NCBI RefSeq assembly: GCF_028204155.1
Contig: NZ_JAQLOI010000003.1
Span: forward strand, 620,001 to 684,000
Direction: 5' to 3'
Source: Vibrio algarum
GTDB taxonomy: Bacteria; Pseudomonadota; Gammaproteobacteria; Enterobacterales; Vibrionaceae
DNA length: 64,000 bases
A program made the position numbers and the translations under genes. This document shows positions 16,447 to 26,555 of the stretch, piece after piece; position 1 is the first letter of the stretch, and each line of letters begins with the position of its first letter. The notes beneath the pieces were generated by a model, which did not search any database, was not told where the DNA came from, and saw only the letters and a program-made list of their open reading frames with translations.

Positions 16447-17640
16447 TTATATGATCGCCATCTCTTTACCCACTTGGATAAAGGCATCAATCGCTCTATC
16501 CAACTCTTCGCGAGTATGTGCCGCAGACATCTGGGTACGAATACGCGCTTGCCCTTTTGGTACAACAGGGAATGAAAATCCCACCACGTAAATACCTTTT
16601 TCTAATGCACGTTCAGCAAATTCAGCGGCAACTTTTGCATCGCCTAGCATGATAGGAATAATTGCGTGGTCAGCCCCACCCATAGTGAAACCAGCTTCTT
16701 CCATACGAGCACGGAAATGGGCCGAATTTTCCCATAAACGATCACGTAATTCGCCACTTTCTTCCAATAACGTAAGCACTCGAATAGATGCTGAGACAAT
16801 AGCGGGCGCTACAGAGTTTGAGAATAAATAAGGACGAGAGCGTTGACGTAACCAATCAACCACTTCTTTTTTACCCGAAGTATAACCACCAGAAGCACCG
16901 CCCATGGCTTTACCTAACGTACCTGTAATAAGGTCAATTCGGTCAATTACGTCATGGTATTCGTGAGTACCGCGACCGTTTGCCCCCATAAAACCAACGG
17001 CGTGAGAGTCATCAACCATCACCAATGCATTATATTTATCCGCTAAATCACAGATTGCAGGAAGGTTTGCAACAACACCATCCATCGAAAATACACCATC
17101 TGTCACGATCAGTTTATGACGAGCTCCGGCATTGTCGGCATCGATTAATTGCTGCTCTAGCTCTTGCATGTTGTTATTGGCATAACGAAAACGCATTGCC
17201 TTACATAAACGGACACCATCAATAATAGAAGCATGGTTTAATGCATCTGAAATGATCGCGTCTTCTTTGCCTAAGATCGTTTCAAAAAGACCCGCATTTG
17301 CATCGAAACACGAGGTATACAAGATCGTATCTTCTTTGCCTAGGAATTCAGATAGCTTTTCTTCTAATACTTTATGAGAATCTTGTGTTCCACAAATAAA
17401 ACGAACCGACGCCATTCCGAAACCGTGTTCATCCATACCATCTTTAGCGGCTTGAATAAGGTCTGGGTGATTCGCTAACCCAAGGTAGTTATTCGCACAA
17501 AAATTCAGTACTTCTTCTCCGGTTGAGATAGAAACAGCGGCCTTTTGTGCAGAGGTAATAATACGTTCAGACTTATAGAGTCCTTCTTCTTTGACTTCTT
17601 GAATCTGTTTATTTATCTGATCATAAAATGCAGAAGACAT
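16447..17640 (-). CDS. kbl: 2-amino-3-ketobutyrate coenzyme A ligase (glycine C-acetyltransferase)
   Basis: 397 residues, the exact family length. The PLP lysine is in TGTLGKAMGGASGGYTSG; MVDDSHAVGFMG and FCANNYLGLANHP are the usual alpha-oxoamine synthase signatures. It splits 2-amino-3-ketobutyrate with CoA into glycine and acetyl-CoA. It is the first gene of the kbl-tdh operon and diverges from a LysR regulator, which is a candidate controller. Confidence 0.96.
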   Translation of the reverse strand: MSSAFYDQINKQIQEVKEEGLYKSERIITSAQKAAVSISTGEEVLNFCANNYLGLANHPDLIQAAKDGMDEHGFGMASVRFICGTQDSHKVLEEKLSEFLGKEDTILYTSCFDANAGLFETILGKEDAIISDALNHASIIDGVRLCKAMRFRYANNNMQELEQQLIDADNAGARHKLIVTDGVFSMDGVVANLPAICDLADKYNALVMVDDSHAVGFMGANGRGTHEYHDVIDRIDLITGTLGKAMGGASGGYTSGKKEVVDWLRQRSRPYLFSNSVAPAIVSASIRVLTLLEESGELRDRLWENSAHFRARMEEAGFTMGGADHAIIPIMLGDAKVAAEFAERALEKGIYVVGFSFPVVPKGQARIRTQMSAAHTREELDRAIDAFIQVGKEMAII

Positions 17641-17759
17641 GCTTATATTCCTTCCAGAAATGAGTGTATTTACAGTGTAAAGCTATTCTAATTGATCGGG
17701 ATAAAGACTATTATCCCTCCACATGGAAAAACATTAATGAATCCAAGGCACAAATAACA

Positions 17760-18677
17760 ATGATTTCTAATAAGTTGCTTACACTGCTTCCCGATCTTGC
17801 TGCCTTTATTTTAGTCGAACAGGAAAAAAGTTTTACAGCAGCAGCAAAAAAACTCAATGTGACTCCTTCCGCACTAAGTAAAACCATCACACGCTTAGAA
17901 AAAGCACTCTCGGTCAAGCTATTCGAAAGAACGACGCGAAAGCTACTGATTACAGAAGCGGGCAAAAAAATCTATGAAGAGTGCCTAACAATGGTTAATT
18001 CGGCTCAGCAGGCCATTGAGCTTTCAGCAGAGGACCATAACCACCCCAGTGGCTCAATTACTGTTGCAGCACCAGAAGCTTTTCTTAATTCTGTATTACA
18101 ACCGTTTGTCATTCCTTTTCTAAAGAAATACCCAGATATCCAGTTAAAGCTTCGCGCGGCAGATGGGGCAATAGATATCTTTAAGAACGGTATTGATATT
18201 GCCTTTCGGCTCACGGACAAACCCGACGAGAACTTAGTGCTAAAAGAGATGGGTAAAACGAAACTGGTACTGTGCGCTAGCCCTGATTATCTTATCGACA
18301 GAGGTCACCCTACTCACCCCAACCAACTAACAGAGCACGATTGCCTTTATCTAGCTGAAACCGACACTGATCATATATGGAATTTTGTTAAAGATGACGA
18401 GTTGCATCAAGTATCTGTTTCAGGACGTTACGCCGTCAACCATTCTCAGATGCGACTTAATGGGGTCAAAAATGGCCTAGGGATTGGTATTTTTCATGAT
18501 TTTGTTATTCAAGAGGCACTTAAGAAAGGTGAAGTCGAAGAAGTATTGAATGACTGGACGATAAAAGGTAATTACCATGGCATTATTGCCCTACAGTTTG
18601 CTCAAACCAAGTACATGCCCGCTCGATTCCGTGTATTCATTGATTATGTGATGGAGCATTTACCCATATCCAATTAA
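17760..18677 (+). CDS. LysR family transcriptional regulator
   Basis: About 305 residues from the ATG at 17760 (MISNKLLTLLPDLAAFI), with AAGG 11 bases upstream; an in-frame start at 17664 would add an atypical 32-residue extension that overlaps the kbl promoter area. The helix-turn-helix is SFTAAAKKLNVTPSALSKTI, followed by the LysR substrate-binding domain. It diverges from kbl-tdh and could regulate it or the VOC gene downstream; neither is proven. Confidence 0.88.
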   Translation: MISNKLLTLLPDLAAFILVEQEKSFTAAAKKLNVTPSALSKTITRLEKALSVKLFERTTRKLLITEAGKKIYEECLTMVNSAQQAIELSAEDHNHPSGSITVAAPEAFLNSVLQPFVIPFLKKYPDIQLKLRAADGAIDIFKNGIDIAFRLTDKPDENLVLKEMGKTKLVLCASPDYLIDRGHPTHPNQLTEHDCLYLAETDTDHIWNFVKDDELHQVSVSGRYAVNHSQMRLNGVKNGLGIGIFHDFVIQEALKKGEVEEVLNDWTIKGNYHGIIALQFAQTKYMPARFRVFIDYVMEHLPISN

Positions 18678-18751
18678 CCTAATAAGTAATTGGTTCTCGA
18701 AAAATTAAGAGACTTTCTTAATCCGACTTGAAGTTAACTAGGAGATCACCT

Positions 18752-19150
18752 GTGCTTAAACGAATTCATCATACCGCTATTATCTGTTCCGATTATGAGG
18801 TCTCAAAGCAGTTCTATATTCAAACTCTGGGTTTAAAAGTCGTCGCGGAAAATTACCGAGCTCATCGAGACTCTTATAAGCTGGATCTTGCTCTACCGGA
18901 TGGTGGACAAATTGAATTGTTCTCTTTTCCCAATGCCCCTAAACGTCCAGATACTCCAGAAGCTCAAGGATTAAGGCACCTCGCATTTGTAGTGGATTCG
19001 GTAGAAGATTCAAAACGTGAATTAGAGAGCAAAGGTATCGACGTAGAGCCGATTCGGGTTGATGAATATACTGGTAGAGCTTTCACTTTTTTCAAAGACC
19101 CAGACGGATTACCGTTGGAACTTTACCAAGAACATCAACAAGACGACTAA
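18752..19150 (+). CDS. VOC-superfamily (glyoxalase-like) protein
   Basis: About 132 residues from the GTG at 18752, with AGGAG at 7-base spacing. One vicinal-oxygen-chelate domain with typical metal-ligand positions: His in RIHHTAIIC, Glu in GQIELFSF, His in GLRHLAFVV and Glu in GLPLELYQEH. It resembles the small SMU1112c/YaeR-like lactoylglutathione-lyase-type proteins, whose substrate is usually unknown. It is 75 bp after the LysR gene, same strand. Confidence 0.85.
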   Translation: MLKRIHHTAIICSDYEVSKQFYIQTLGLKVVAENYRAHRDSYKLDLALPDGGQIELFSFPNAPKRPDTPEAQGLRHLAFVVDSVEDSKRELESKGIDVEPIRVDEYTGRAFTFFKDPDGLPLELYQEHQQDD

Positions 19151-19227
19151 ACCATAGGATCTATTAGGCGCCTTGCTGTCTAGCTTTGTTTTTTATGCCA
19201 AACTAGTTATGTTTGTAGCCTACAGTA

Positions 19228-19443
19228 TTACTTATCCTCTGAATGATAACTGGAATGCGAGCAGTAGTAACAACCGTTTGATTGAGGGTATATCGCTTTA
19301 GCAGCATCCAACGCGGTGCTGCACGCAATATGATAGCCAAGCGGATCACAGTTTTTTATACCTGGGCTGTGAGTACATGATGCGGTGTGAATTTCATGAT
19401 CGCCATTTTCTTGTGCTTTCTTATCCACATAAAACAAACTCAT
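19228..19443 (-). CDS. Small Cys/His-rich hypothetical protein
   Basis: 71 residues from the ATG at 19443 (MSLFYVDKKAQENGDHEIH), which GAGG precedes at 5 bases. It has five cysteines and several histidines, ending NGCYYCSHSSYHSEDK, so a metal site is plausible. I recall similar uncharacterised proteins in other gammaproteobacteria with a GYH...A..AK.YP.ANGC pattern, but no function is known to me. Confidence 0.75.
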   Translation of the reverse strand: MSLFYVDKKAQENGDHEIHTASCTHSPGIKNCDPLGYHIACSTALDAAKAIYPQSNGCYYCSHSSYHSEDK

Positions 19444-19537
19444 AATCACCTCTAACAATTAATGTTCTCGAACAACCACACTACTCCTATAAAAATTTAG
19501 AGATAGATAAGATTGCGAATTGTTAGGGGCCCATCAC

Positions 19538-20515
19538 TTACAGCGCTAATTCACTATCCTGCACTACTCCTTTCCAGAGGTACTGATCAGCTAAACGATT
19601 AAGGGTTTGTACCTCTTTGTCCGTTTCTATCTTTAACCATTCTATAATCTCATCTACTATTGCTGATTTAGTACGACGATGACAAAAGTATTGCCACGGA
19701 CTGTATTGAACCGGTGCTCCTTCAGGGCATATTAAATAACCATGCTCTAATTCAGGCAATACCAACAGCAGATCCGTCACTGTCACACCCTGCCCCGATA
19801 GACATGCACTTAACGCCATATCCAGAGTAAAGAAGGTGGTATCTCGCGCCTTTGTAAAGTGATCAAAATGCGTGTTTCTTAGCCATGTTATCCAATCATA
19901 ATGATCCATGGTTGGATGAAGCCTAGGCATTTGAATTATCGCTTCTATATTAGATTGATCGGATACGAGTTGTTGCGCGCATACGGGAGCCATAAATTCT
20001 TCTCGCAGATATAAGATATCCGGATTATCCGCATAAATAGATCCTCGGCGAGTGTTTAATATCAACACATCGTATTCACTCGCATTCACACTTTCATCTT
20101 CATCCATACTAGGAATAACGACTATTTCGTAATCTGGAAACTTTTCATGCAACTGTTGGATTTTAGGTATAAGTGAACGAGTCGCGTAACTTAAAGCGGC
20201 CTTAATGACGATTTTTTTCTGGCTCTCTTGCTTCCAGCTGGCTATCAATGACTCTAACGCTAGATAGTTTTTTTCTAACACCGAGTATAGTGCGTGTCCT
20301 TTTAATGTCAGCTCAATAGAACGATTGCCTCTAATCACTAGAGTTTCGTTTAAATCATCTTCAAGCTGTTTTACCTGCCGACTCACCGCACTTTGAGTAA
20401 CGTGCAATTCATTTGCTGCTAAGGTAAAGCTCATAAGCCTTGCTACAGATTCAAACACCTGCAAGCCTTTATGAGAATAAGGTAAATTAGAATAGGGTGA
20501 CATATTAGTTCGCAT
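19538..20515 (-). CDS. LysR family regulator (GcvA-like)
   Basis: 325 residues. The helix-turn-helix region is SFTLAANELHVTQSAVSRQV, followed by KQLEDDLNETL, which fits the GcvA-like subgroup. It diverges from a MATE efflux gene with under 90 bp between starts, so regulation of that pump is the simplest guess. A start three codons in (MSPYSNLP) is also possible. Confidence 0.88.
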   Translation of the reverse strand: MRTNMSPYSNLPYSHKGLQVFESVARLMSFTLAANELHVTQSAVSRQVKQLEDDLNETLVIRGNRSIELTLKGHALYSVLEKNYLALESLIASWKQESQKKIVIKAALSYATRSLIPKIQQLHEKFPDYEIVVIPSMDEDESVNASEYDVLILNTRRGSIYADNPDILYLREEFMAPVCAQQLVSDQSNIEAIIQMPRLHPTMDHYDWITWLRNTHFDHFTKARDTTFFTLDMALSACLSGQGVTVTDLLLVLPELEHGYLICPEGAPVQYSPWQYFCHRRTKSAIVDEIIEWLKIETDKEVQTLNRLADQYLWKGVVQDSELAL

Positions 20516-20603
20516 GAGTTTATGTAATGTCAGAATGGCACAAATGTAAATTGAACGCTAGCCTTGAAAACGTTAATTTGTGCTTCATAACATTGAGGCT
20601 TGT

Positions 20604-21986
20604 ATGCAAAAATTAATATCTCTCGCACTACCACTTATTATTTCTCAACTCATTTCTATGGCGTTGGTACTTACCGATATCTGGATGATGTCTCGCATAA
20701 GCGTACAAGCACTTGCTGCTGGTGGATTAGGTGCGTCCGTATATTCATTCGTTTTTCTTATTGCGGCAAGTACCGTTGGCTGTAGCGCGAACCTAATTGC
20801 CATCGCTTACGGGCAAAGTCTAGCTCGCCCTGAGTTTGGCATGCAGCAAATTCGAAACGCTGTAAAAGGCGCGGTGGTATTAGCCGTACTATGTACTTTA
20901 TTATTGACCATGAGTTTCTACTTTGCACCAGAGCTATTACGGTCAGCAAAGCAATCAGATAGTGTCATTTCTGTCGCGATGGATTATCTCCATGCACTGA
21001 AATGGGCGATGTTGCCTACCTTATTGTTATTGGTATTGCGAGGCCTTACGAGTACGTTCGGAGATGCCCGTTCAGTTATGCTGATGTCCGTTGTTACTGT
21101 ATTAATAAATGTCCCTATCAGTTACGTATTGGCATTTCCTTTAGGGTACGGGATAGCCGGTCTTGGTTCTGGGACAGCAATTTCCGCACTTATCTCATTA
21201 ATCGGTTACGGTTGCTGGGTTTTTGCCCGCGAAAAATACCACCGTTTTGCCCCATGGTTAAGACTTGAAGAATATTCCATAAAACTCATTACACCTTTAT
21301 TGACTATGGGTCTGCCGATTGCCCTAGTGAGTGTTCTAGAGCATGGGCTCATCTATGGCGGAACATTAATGGCGGGAATGCTCAGCGTTGCATCCTTGGC
21401 GATGCACCAAATATTGTTACAGTGCTTAAGCTTTACGTGGAACATTAATTTCGGTTTTTCTCAAGCTGCCGCTATTTTAGTTGGTAAAGATTACGGTGCT
21501 GGTAACCAGAATGGAATTAGAAAAATTTCACTGCAAAGTTTTAAACTAGTGACATTACTTAGCATAATACTGGCTGCTGTATTCATTCTCTGGCCGGAGT
21601 CCATCGCTCAACTATTTCAGCTTGACGAAAGTGGTACGTCCAAGGATATGGAGTTAACTCTATTACTTACCTCCTCTATCTGGGTAGTTGCTTTGTGCTT
21701 TGTTGTTGATGCTTGGCAATTACTAGCCCTGAACCTACTGAGAGGAATGAAGATAGTGCTTTCACCAACGATTATGACTGCTGTAGGTTATTGGATCTTT
21801 GGCTTACCTTCTGCATGGTGGTTAATGCAACAGTATGGTTTAGCCGGTATTTGGGGAGGGATTGGTGTTGGTTTGGCTGTTACAGGGATCTTACTCCTAA
21901 TTCAGCTCTTGAAGGTACTCAACACGGAAAATTCAGATAACAACCCTAAAGAAATTCTAGAAGTGATTGTCTGTTCATCTAAGTAA
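20604..21986 (+). CDS. MATE family efflux transporter
   Basis: About 460 residues with 12 hydrophobic segments, beginning MQKLISLALPLIISQLISMA. Two MATE halves are visible, each with a conserved P/Q-rich first helix (the second starts LLTMGLPIALVSVLEHG). I chose the ATG at 20604 with GAGG before it over the GTG at 20580. Such pumps export cationic drugs or metabolites with Na+ or H+. A terminator-like hairpin follows at 22022. Confidence 0.9.
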   Translation: MQKLISLALPLIISQLISMALVLTDIWMMSRISVQALAAGGLGASVYSFVFLIAASTVGCSANLIAIAYGQSLARPEFGMQQIRNAVKGAVVLAVLCTLLLTMSFYFAPELLRSAKQSDSVISVAMDYLHALKWAMLPTLLLLVLRGLTSTFGDARSVMLMSVVTVLINVPISYVLAFPLGYGIAGLGSGTAISALISLIGYGCWVFAREKYHRFAPWLRLEEYSIKLITPLLTMGLPIALVSVLEHGLIYGGTLMAGMLSVASLAMHQILLQCLSFTWNINFGFSQAAAILVGKDYGAGNQNGIRKISLQSFKLVTLLSIILAAVFILWPESIAQLFQLDESGTSKDMELTLLLTSSIWVVALCFVVDAWQLLALNLLRGMKIVLSPTIMTAVGYWIFGLPSAWWLMQQYGLAGIWGGIGVGLAVTGILLLIQLLKVLNTENSDNNPKEILEVIVCSSK

Positions 21987-22021
21987 TAACGGCCTACTAA
22001 TCCAATTATGCTTTTATTTCT

Positions 22022-22047
22022 ATAGCATATGGTTTTCCATATGCTAT
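22022..22047 (+). terminator. Hairpin after the MATE gene
   Basis: Perfect 11-bp stem ATAGCATATGG / CCATATGCTAT with a TTTT loop, 36 bp after the MATE stop. The tail (TTCATTTC) is only moderately T-rich, so termination efficiency is uncertain. Confidence 0.55.
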
Positions 22048-22215
22048 TTCATTTCAAAAACTGAAGCCTATTCTCATTATCATCCTTTTCCTACATAAGT
22101 ATTAAACCCTTATGTGCATAATGCTCTCTATCGTAAATTCAACATCAAACCACACTTTATACCGAACGGTATCCTTCTGAATTAAAAGGCTATTTTAGGA
22201 CAAAAGGGGGCAACA

Positions 22216-23313
22216 TTGTCGCAAGATTTTTTAATAAAACATTCATCATTACTTTGTTTAATGATCGCGTTTATATCATCTAGTGCTTATTCTAATCCAA
22301 CGCTAGACAATGTTTACCTAGGCAGCAAACTAAGTTGGAGTTATGTGCACAATGCGTGTGAACCTCAACAATTAAGTTGTGATAAGGACATGCTAGGTGG
22401 TGGTATATATGGTGGGGTTCAGTGGAATAAATGGATTGCAACTGAAATCGGCTATCTCGATTTCGGAGATGTGGATGCCGTCTATCCAGCACTAATGAAT
22501 GCGTCCATTAAAGCTCCATACAGTAGTGAGATTAAAGGTATAGAATTTAGCCTTAAACCATCCATTCAAATCAATGACAAACTCACGGTATTCGGAAAGG
22601 TTGGTGCATTAGCATGGCAAAATGAAGTCAAGGGTAGAGAAATTGATTTTGATTATACAAAGTCAGAGAAAGGCTGGGATGCTTTGTTTGGTCTCGGCAC
22701 AGAATACGCTCTAAATGATCAGTGGTTTCTACGTGCAGAGTTTCAACAATTTCCTAATCTCGGAGGCCATGAGACAGGCCGCAGCAATATAAGCATGCTT
22801 TCCGCAGGAATTACCTATCGTTTCATTACAAAACAAAAAAACAAGGTGCCAACTGTTACCAATCCGCACCCAGTCGCCAACAAAACTATTCAAAATAACC
22901 ACAATATTTATGATCAAGTAGATAAAACAGAACGAAATAAAACAGAGCTAACTAATAAAGAACTTCCGGTAGTGCTATTTGGATTTGATTCATATTCACT
23001 ATCGGATGCAATGAAAAATGAACTTAATCTGATCGTCGGCTATTTAAAAGAACACCCTAATACACACGTATTAGCTAGCGGTTATACCGATGGAATTGGA
23101 ACCGACCCATACAATAAAGCGCTATCAATTCGTAGAGCAACTGCCGTCAAAAATTATCTGACTTCTCAAGGTATCGAAACTCATCGGATCCAAGTAGAAG
23201 GTCTAGGGGCAAGAAGCCAAGTAGCAAACAATAAAACTGACCATGGAAGAATGAAAAATCGTCGAGTCGTATTAACAACGTGGATAAATAACTTTGGAGG
23301 CGTAAAAATATGA
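22216..23313 (+). CDS. OmpA family outer membrane protein
   Basis: 365 residues. A signal peptide ends near SSAYS-N. An OmpA-type eight-strand barrel spans about residues 30-200 (ends AGITYRF), followed by a linker and a C-terminal OmpA/MotB peptidoglycan-binding domain (LFGFDSYSLSDAMKNELNLI, then SGYTDGIGTDPYNKALSIRR). I chose the TTG at 22216 because AAGGGGG precedes it and it gives a complete signal peptide. It overlaps the next gene by ATGA, so the two are translationally coupled. Confidence 0.88.
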   Translation: MSQDFLIKHSSLLCLMIAFISSSAYSNPTLDNVYLGSKLSWSYVHNACEPQQLSCDKDMLGGGIYGGVQWNKWIATEIGYLDFGDVDAVYPALMNASIKAPYSSEIKGIEFSLKPSIQINDKLTVFGKVGALAWQNEVKGREIDFDYTKSEKGWDALFGLGTEYALNDQWFLRAEFQQFPNLGGHETGRSNISMLSAGITYRFITKQKNKVPTVTNPHPVANKTIQNNHNIYDQVDKTERNKTELTNKELPVVLFGFDSYSLSDAMKNELNLIVGYLKEHPNTHVLASGYTDGIGTDPYNKALSIRRATAVKNYLTSQGIETHRIQVEGLGARSQVANNKTDHGRMKNRRVVLTTWINNFGGVKI

Positions 23314-25544
23314 CCGACAAAACATCTTATAAAACAATCATAATTGTGTTTGTATTGGCATTTCTTACTGCATGTAACAGTGACAATAACGGCCTACCAA
23401 AACAAGCAGAGCGACTTACCGATATAGTAGATGTACTTGTACTACCTGAAAACTCATCGATACCTATAGGCCTATCTGAACAACTTAGCGCAGAAATCAC
23501 TCTGCTTGATGGCCGTGTAATCGACGTCACTCAAGCAGATAACGTAAACTGGAGCAGCAGCGATAAAAACATCGCCACTGTAAGCAATGATTTCGAAGAC
23601 AAAGGGAAAGTAACAGGACATTCGATAGGAAAAGTAACTATTACCGCTTCAGGTGTTGATAATGGGCAACGGGTCAGTGGTACTGCTCAGGTCGAAGTGA
23701 GCAACCTTGTTGTTACACAGTTGCAAGTTACGTCCACCAACCCATCAGTCCCAATAGGACTAACACAAAATCTAGTTGCGGAAGTCACACTGTCAAATGG
23801 GCAAGTCATCGATGTAACACAAGATGACGCCATAACATGGGCTAGTGACGATGTCTCAATTGCGAGTGTAAGCAACGAGGCTGGTACCAAAGGGCAGATT
23901 ACAGGTATTAGCAAAGGAACCGTAATCATAACGGCATCCGGGACCGCGAATGGTCAGTCATTCATAGGAACAGTTGAAATCGAAATCACAGATGTGGTTA
24001 TCATTCACCTAAATTTGGAAGTAGCTGAATCGCACTTACCTATCGGTCTATCCGAAAATTTAAGGGCCATCGCCACATTATCAAATAATGACATCATTGA
24101 CGTGACGAACAGTGAAACAGTTCAGTGGAGCAGTAATGATGTGTCTATCGCTAAGGTCGATAATATTGGACCAACTAAAGGCATGCTCACTGGTATCAAT
24201 AAGGGCACTGTGATAGTTACGGCTTCTGGTATGGCAAATAAAAAGTCATTCACTAGTAGCGTTCAAATTGAAGTAACCGATGCAATAGTCACGACGCTGC
24301 GTATTACACAAGAGCAAGTATCCCTAGCTTCTGGTCTGACTCGGCTCTTATTTGCAGAAGCGACAATGTCTGATGGTGAAATACTTGATGTATCAACAAA
24401 CAAGGCACTTAGCTGGAGCAGCAGTGATACCTCAATCGCATCGGTAAGTAATGGGGAGGATAATCAAGGCGAATTATCAGGCCTAGCACCAGGGTTCGTG
24501 ACCATCACAGCTACAGGAATGGCGAACAACAATTTGTTTACTGATTCTATACAGGTTGAAATAACAGATGCTATCGTTACTCAACTGACGATAGAAACAC
24601 CCGACTCATCACTACCTACTGGGCTGAATTTGTTTCTCACGGCCAAGGTCACGCTGTCAGATGGAGAAAAAGTGAACGTGACGGATAACGATGCCATTAG
24701 TTGGAGCAGCAGTGATCTCACAACCGCGAGTGTCAGTAATAACCAAGCAGACAAAGGGATGATTAGTGGGCTTAATCAAGGTAACGTATCCATTACCGCA
24801 TCAGGCACTGCCAACGGCCAATTTTTCAGTGATACTATAGAGATAATTATCACTGAACCGATATTGCAAAAACTAGAACTCAATGTTTCATCTGTCCGAG
24901 TTACCGAATATTTTGGCGTTCAATTAACAGCATTGGCAATATACTCAGACGGACATTCTTACGATGCAACAGCGACAAGTCAATGGCACAGCGACAGTAC
25001 TGACCTGTTAATTACCAATGGTAAGGTAAGCACTCTAAACCTTGTTGATGGACAAGAAGCTCAAGTAAGCGCATCTTATCTCGGCGTTGAATCTGAACCC
25101 GCCTCTGTCACTATGGTCGAATCGGAAGTAAGCCAGACTATGGGCTTAGAAACCGCCTATACCGATGACATTTCAGCCGATCTAAACCAACAACTAAAAT
25201 TTCGAGGGGGTTCGGTAATTAATGGCATCTATGATGCGACAAGCGATATACGACTAGCTGGAGGAACAGGAACCTACAGTGTAGATTCATCACCGTTTTT
25301 TGCCGACCAAATGCTAGTCAACAATGTTTCATATTTGAAAGGGTTTGTAGGTAAAATTCGTAGTGAGGAAGATCAACTACAAATCTTAGAATGGGACGAA
25401 GGTACACCCCGTTCTGTAGGCTATTGGTATACAGAAGAGTGGTCTGAGGTTTTCATTCACAATGAAGTGTTGGGCATTATTGTATATAAATCGTCGCCGG
25501 AAGAAGCGGCAGACGTTACGGGTATGCAGTTTATATACCGATAA
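23310..25544 (+). CDS. Lipoprotein with tandem Big2/Ig-like domains
   Basis: 744 residues. The lipobox LTAC (near residue 22) marks a lipoprotein. Five repeats of about 96 residues follow, each with a core like DVT...W.SSD.SIASVSN...G..TG...G.VTITASG, the bacterial Ig-like group 2 pattern, and then a sixth degenerate repeat. The last 130 residues form a separate Trp/Tyr-rich domain that I cannot name. Such proteins are surface adhesins or scaffolds. The start overlaps the OmpA stop, which suggests a joint assembly at the outer membrane. Confidence 0.85.
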   Translation: MTDKTSYKTIIIVFVLAFLTACNSDNNGLPKQAERLTDIVDVLVLPENSSIPIGLSEQLSAEITLLDGRVIDVTQADNVNWSSSDKNIATVSNDFEDKGKVTGHSIGKVTITASGVDNGQRVSGTAQVEVSNLVVTQLQVTSTNPSVPIGLTQNLVAEVTLSNGQVIDVTQDDAITWASDDVSIASVSNEAGTKGQITGISKGTVIITASGTANGQSFIGTVEIEITDVVIIHLNLEVAESHLPIGLSENLRAIATLSNNDIIDVTNSETVQWSSNDVSIAKVDNIGPTKGMLTGINKGTVIVTASGMANKKSFTSSVQIEVTDAIVTTLRITQEQVSLASGLTRLLFAEATMSDGEILDVSTNKALSWSSSDTSIASVSNGEDNQGELSGLAPGFVTITATGMANNNLFTDSIQVEITDAIVTQLTIETPDSSLPTGLNLFLTAKVTLSDGEKVNVTDNDAISWSSSDLTTASVSNNQADKGMISGLNQGNVSITASGTANGQFFSDTIEIIITEPILQKLELNVSSVRVTEYFGVQLTALAIYSDGHSYDATATSQWHSDSTDLLITNGKVSTLNLVDGQEAQVSASYLGVESEPASVTMVESEVSQTMGLETAYTDDISADLNQQLKFRGGSVINGIYDATSDIRLAGGTGTYSVDSSPFFADQMLVNNVSYLKGFVGKIRSEEDQLQILEWDEGTPRSVGYWYTEEWSEVFIHNEVLGIIVYKSSPEEAADVTGMQFIYR

Positions 25545-25573
25545 AAAAACTATTTCTCTATATTAACCTTTTA

Positions 25574-25604
25574 AATTAACGGTCAACTTTATTGACCGTT
25601 AATT
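25574..25604. terminator. 13-bp perfect hairpin between convergent genes
   Basis: AATTAACGGTCAA / TTGACCGTTAATT with a CTTTA loop, between the lipoprotein gene (+) and the PHP gene (-). It could end transcription from both sides; T-rich flanks are present but broken. Confidence 0.55.
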
Positions 25605-25641
25605 AATATCAACACTCACAAGCAGCAACTAAACCAATAAA

Positions 25642-26385
25642 TTATAGGTGCTCGAACTCAGCAATTGGCGCTCGTTTTCGAAGCTCTAAAAATGCCATAA
25701 ACTGCTTAGCGGTATGAGTAATCACCTGAGAAGTCGGCATTCCAACTTTATCAAGCAGGTCGCTCGCTTTTTCTAATCGACCAATATCCACACAAAAATG
25801 CGCATCAGAACCTGTCGTGATGTAAGTACCTACTTCTTTTGCAACCATGGCAATTTCATAGCAACGTTCTACGCTTCCCACGCGACTATGGCCTTTCAAA
25901 GAACTGTTATTAATTTCAACGGCTACATTGTGTTCTTTTGCACAGGTCAATACCTTATGAAAATCGAAATCAAAACTTGGATTACCTAAATGACCTAGTG
26001 CATCAACACGGCCACTTTTTATTACATTGATTAATGCTTCGGTGTGGGTCGCTTTGTCTTTAGATGGGAATACTGGCTCATGGAAGCTGGCAATTACCCA
26101 ATCGAGTTTTACATCAAGTGTTGGGTGTATATCCACTTCACCAGCCACGTTGAGAATATTCGACTCAATACCACGAATGACACCAACGTCTGACAAAAAT
26201 CGAGGTAGTATCTGTTGATTGGCGAAAAACCAATAATGTGGTGCACCAGGCATCGTTTCAGCATGATCGGTCGAACAAAAAACCTTTAACCCATTCTCAC
26301 TCGCTGACTTCGCATTCTCTATTAATGTACTGTACGCGTGCCCACTTGCATAGGTATGAGTATGTGTATCCACTTCAAATTTCAT
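25642..26385 (-). CDS. ycdX: PHP-domain phosphoesterase, YcdX family
   Basis: 247 residues against 245 for E. coli YcdX. PHP metal ligands are visible: DTHTHTYASGHAY at the N-terminus, STDHAE, GIESNI, ASFHEPVF and TGSDAHF. YcdX is a trinuclear-zinc phosphatase that supports swarming in E. coli; its physiological substrate is not settled. A stand-alone gene here. Confidence 0.9.
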   Translation of the reverse strand: MKFEVDTHTHTYASGHAYSTLIENAKSASENGLKVFCSTDHAETMPGAPHYWFFANQQILPRFLSDVGVIRGIESNILNVAGEVDIHPTLDVKLDWVIASFHEPVFPSKDKATHTEALINVIKSGRVDALGHLGNPSFDFDFHKVLTCAKEHNVAVEINNSSLKGHSRVGSVERCYEIAMVAKEVGTYITTGSDAHFCVDIGRLEKASDLLDKVGMPTSQVITHTAKQFMAFLELRKRAPIAEFEHL

Positions 26386-26555
26386 ATCGCCTCACTAGCC
26401 CATCTTTTATTCATTATTTTAAACAAGTGTAACAATTATTTTCTAATTAACTCACACTTTCTCATCATCTAATATGAAAAATAATTTTCTAAACATTACG
26501 AGAATTTCTTACCTTATCGAATGCAACAGCTATCAATTATTATAAATGCTCACTT

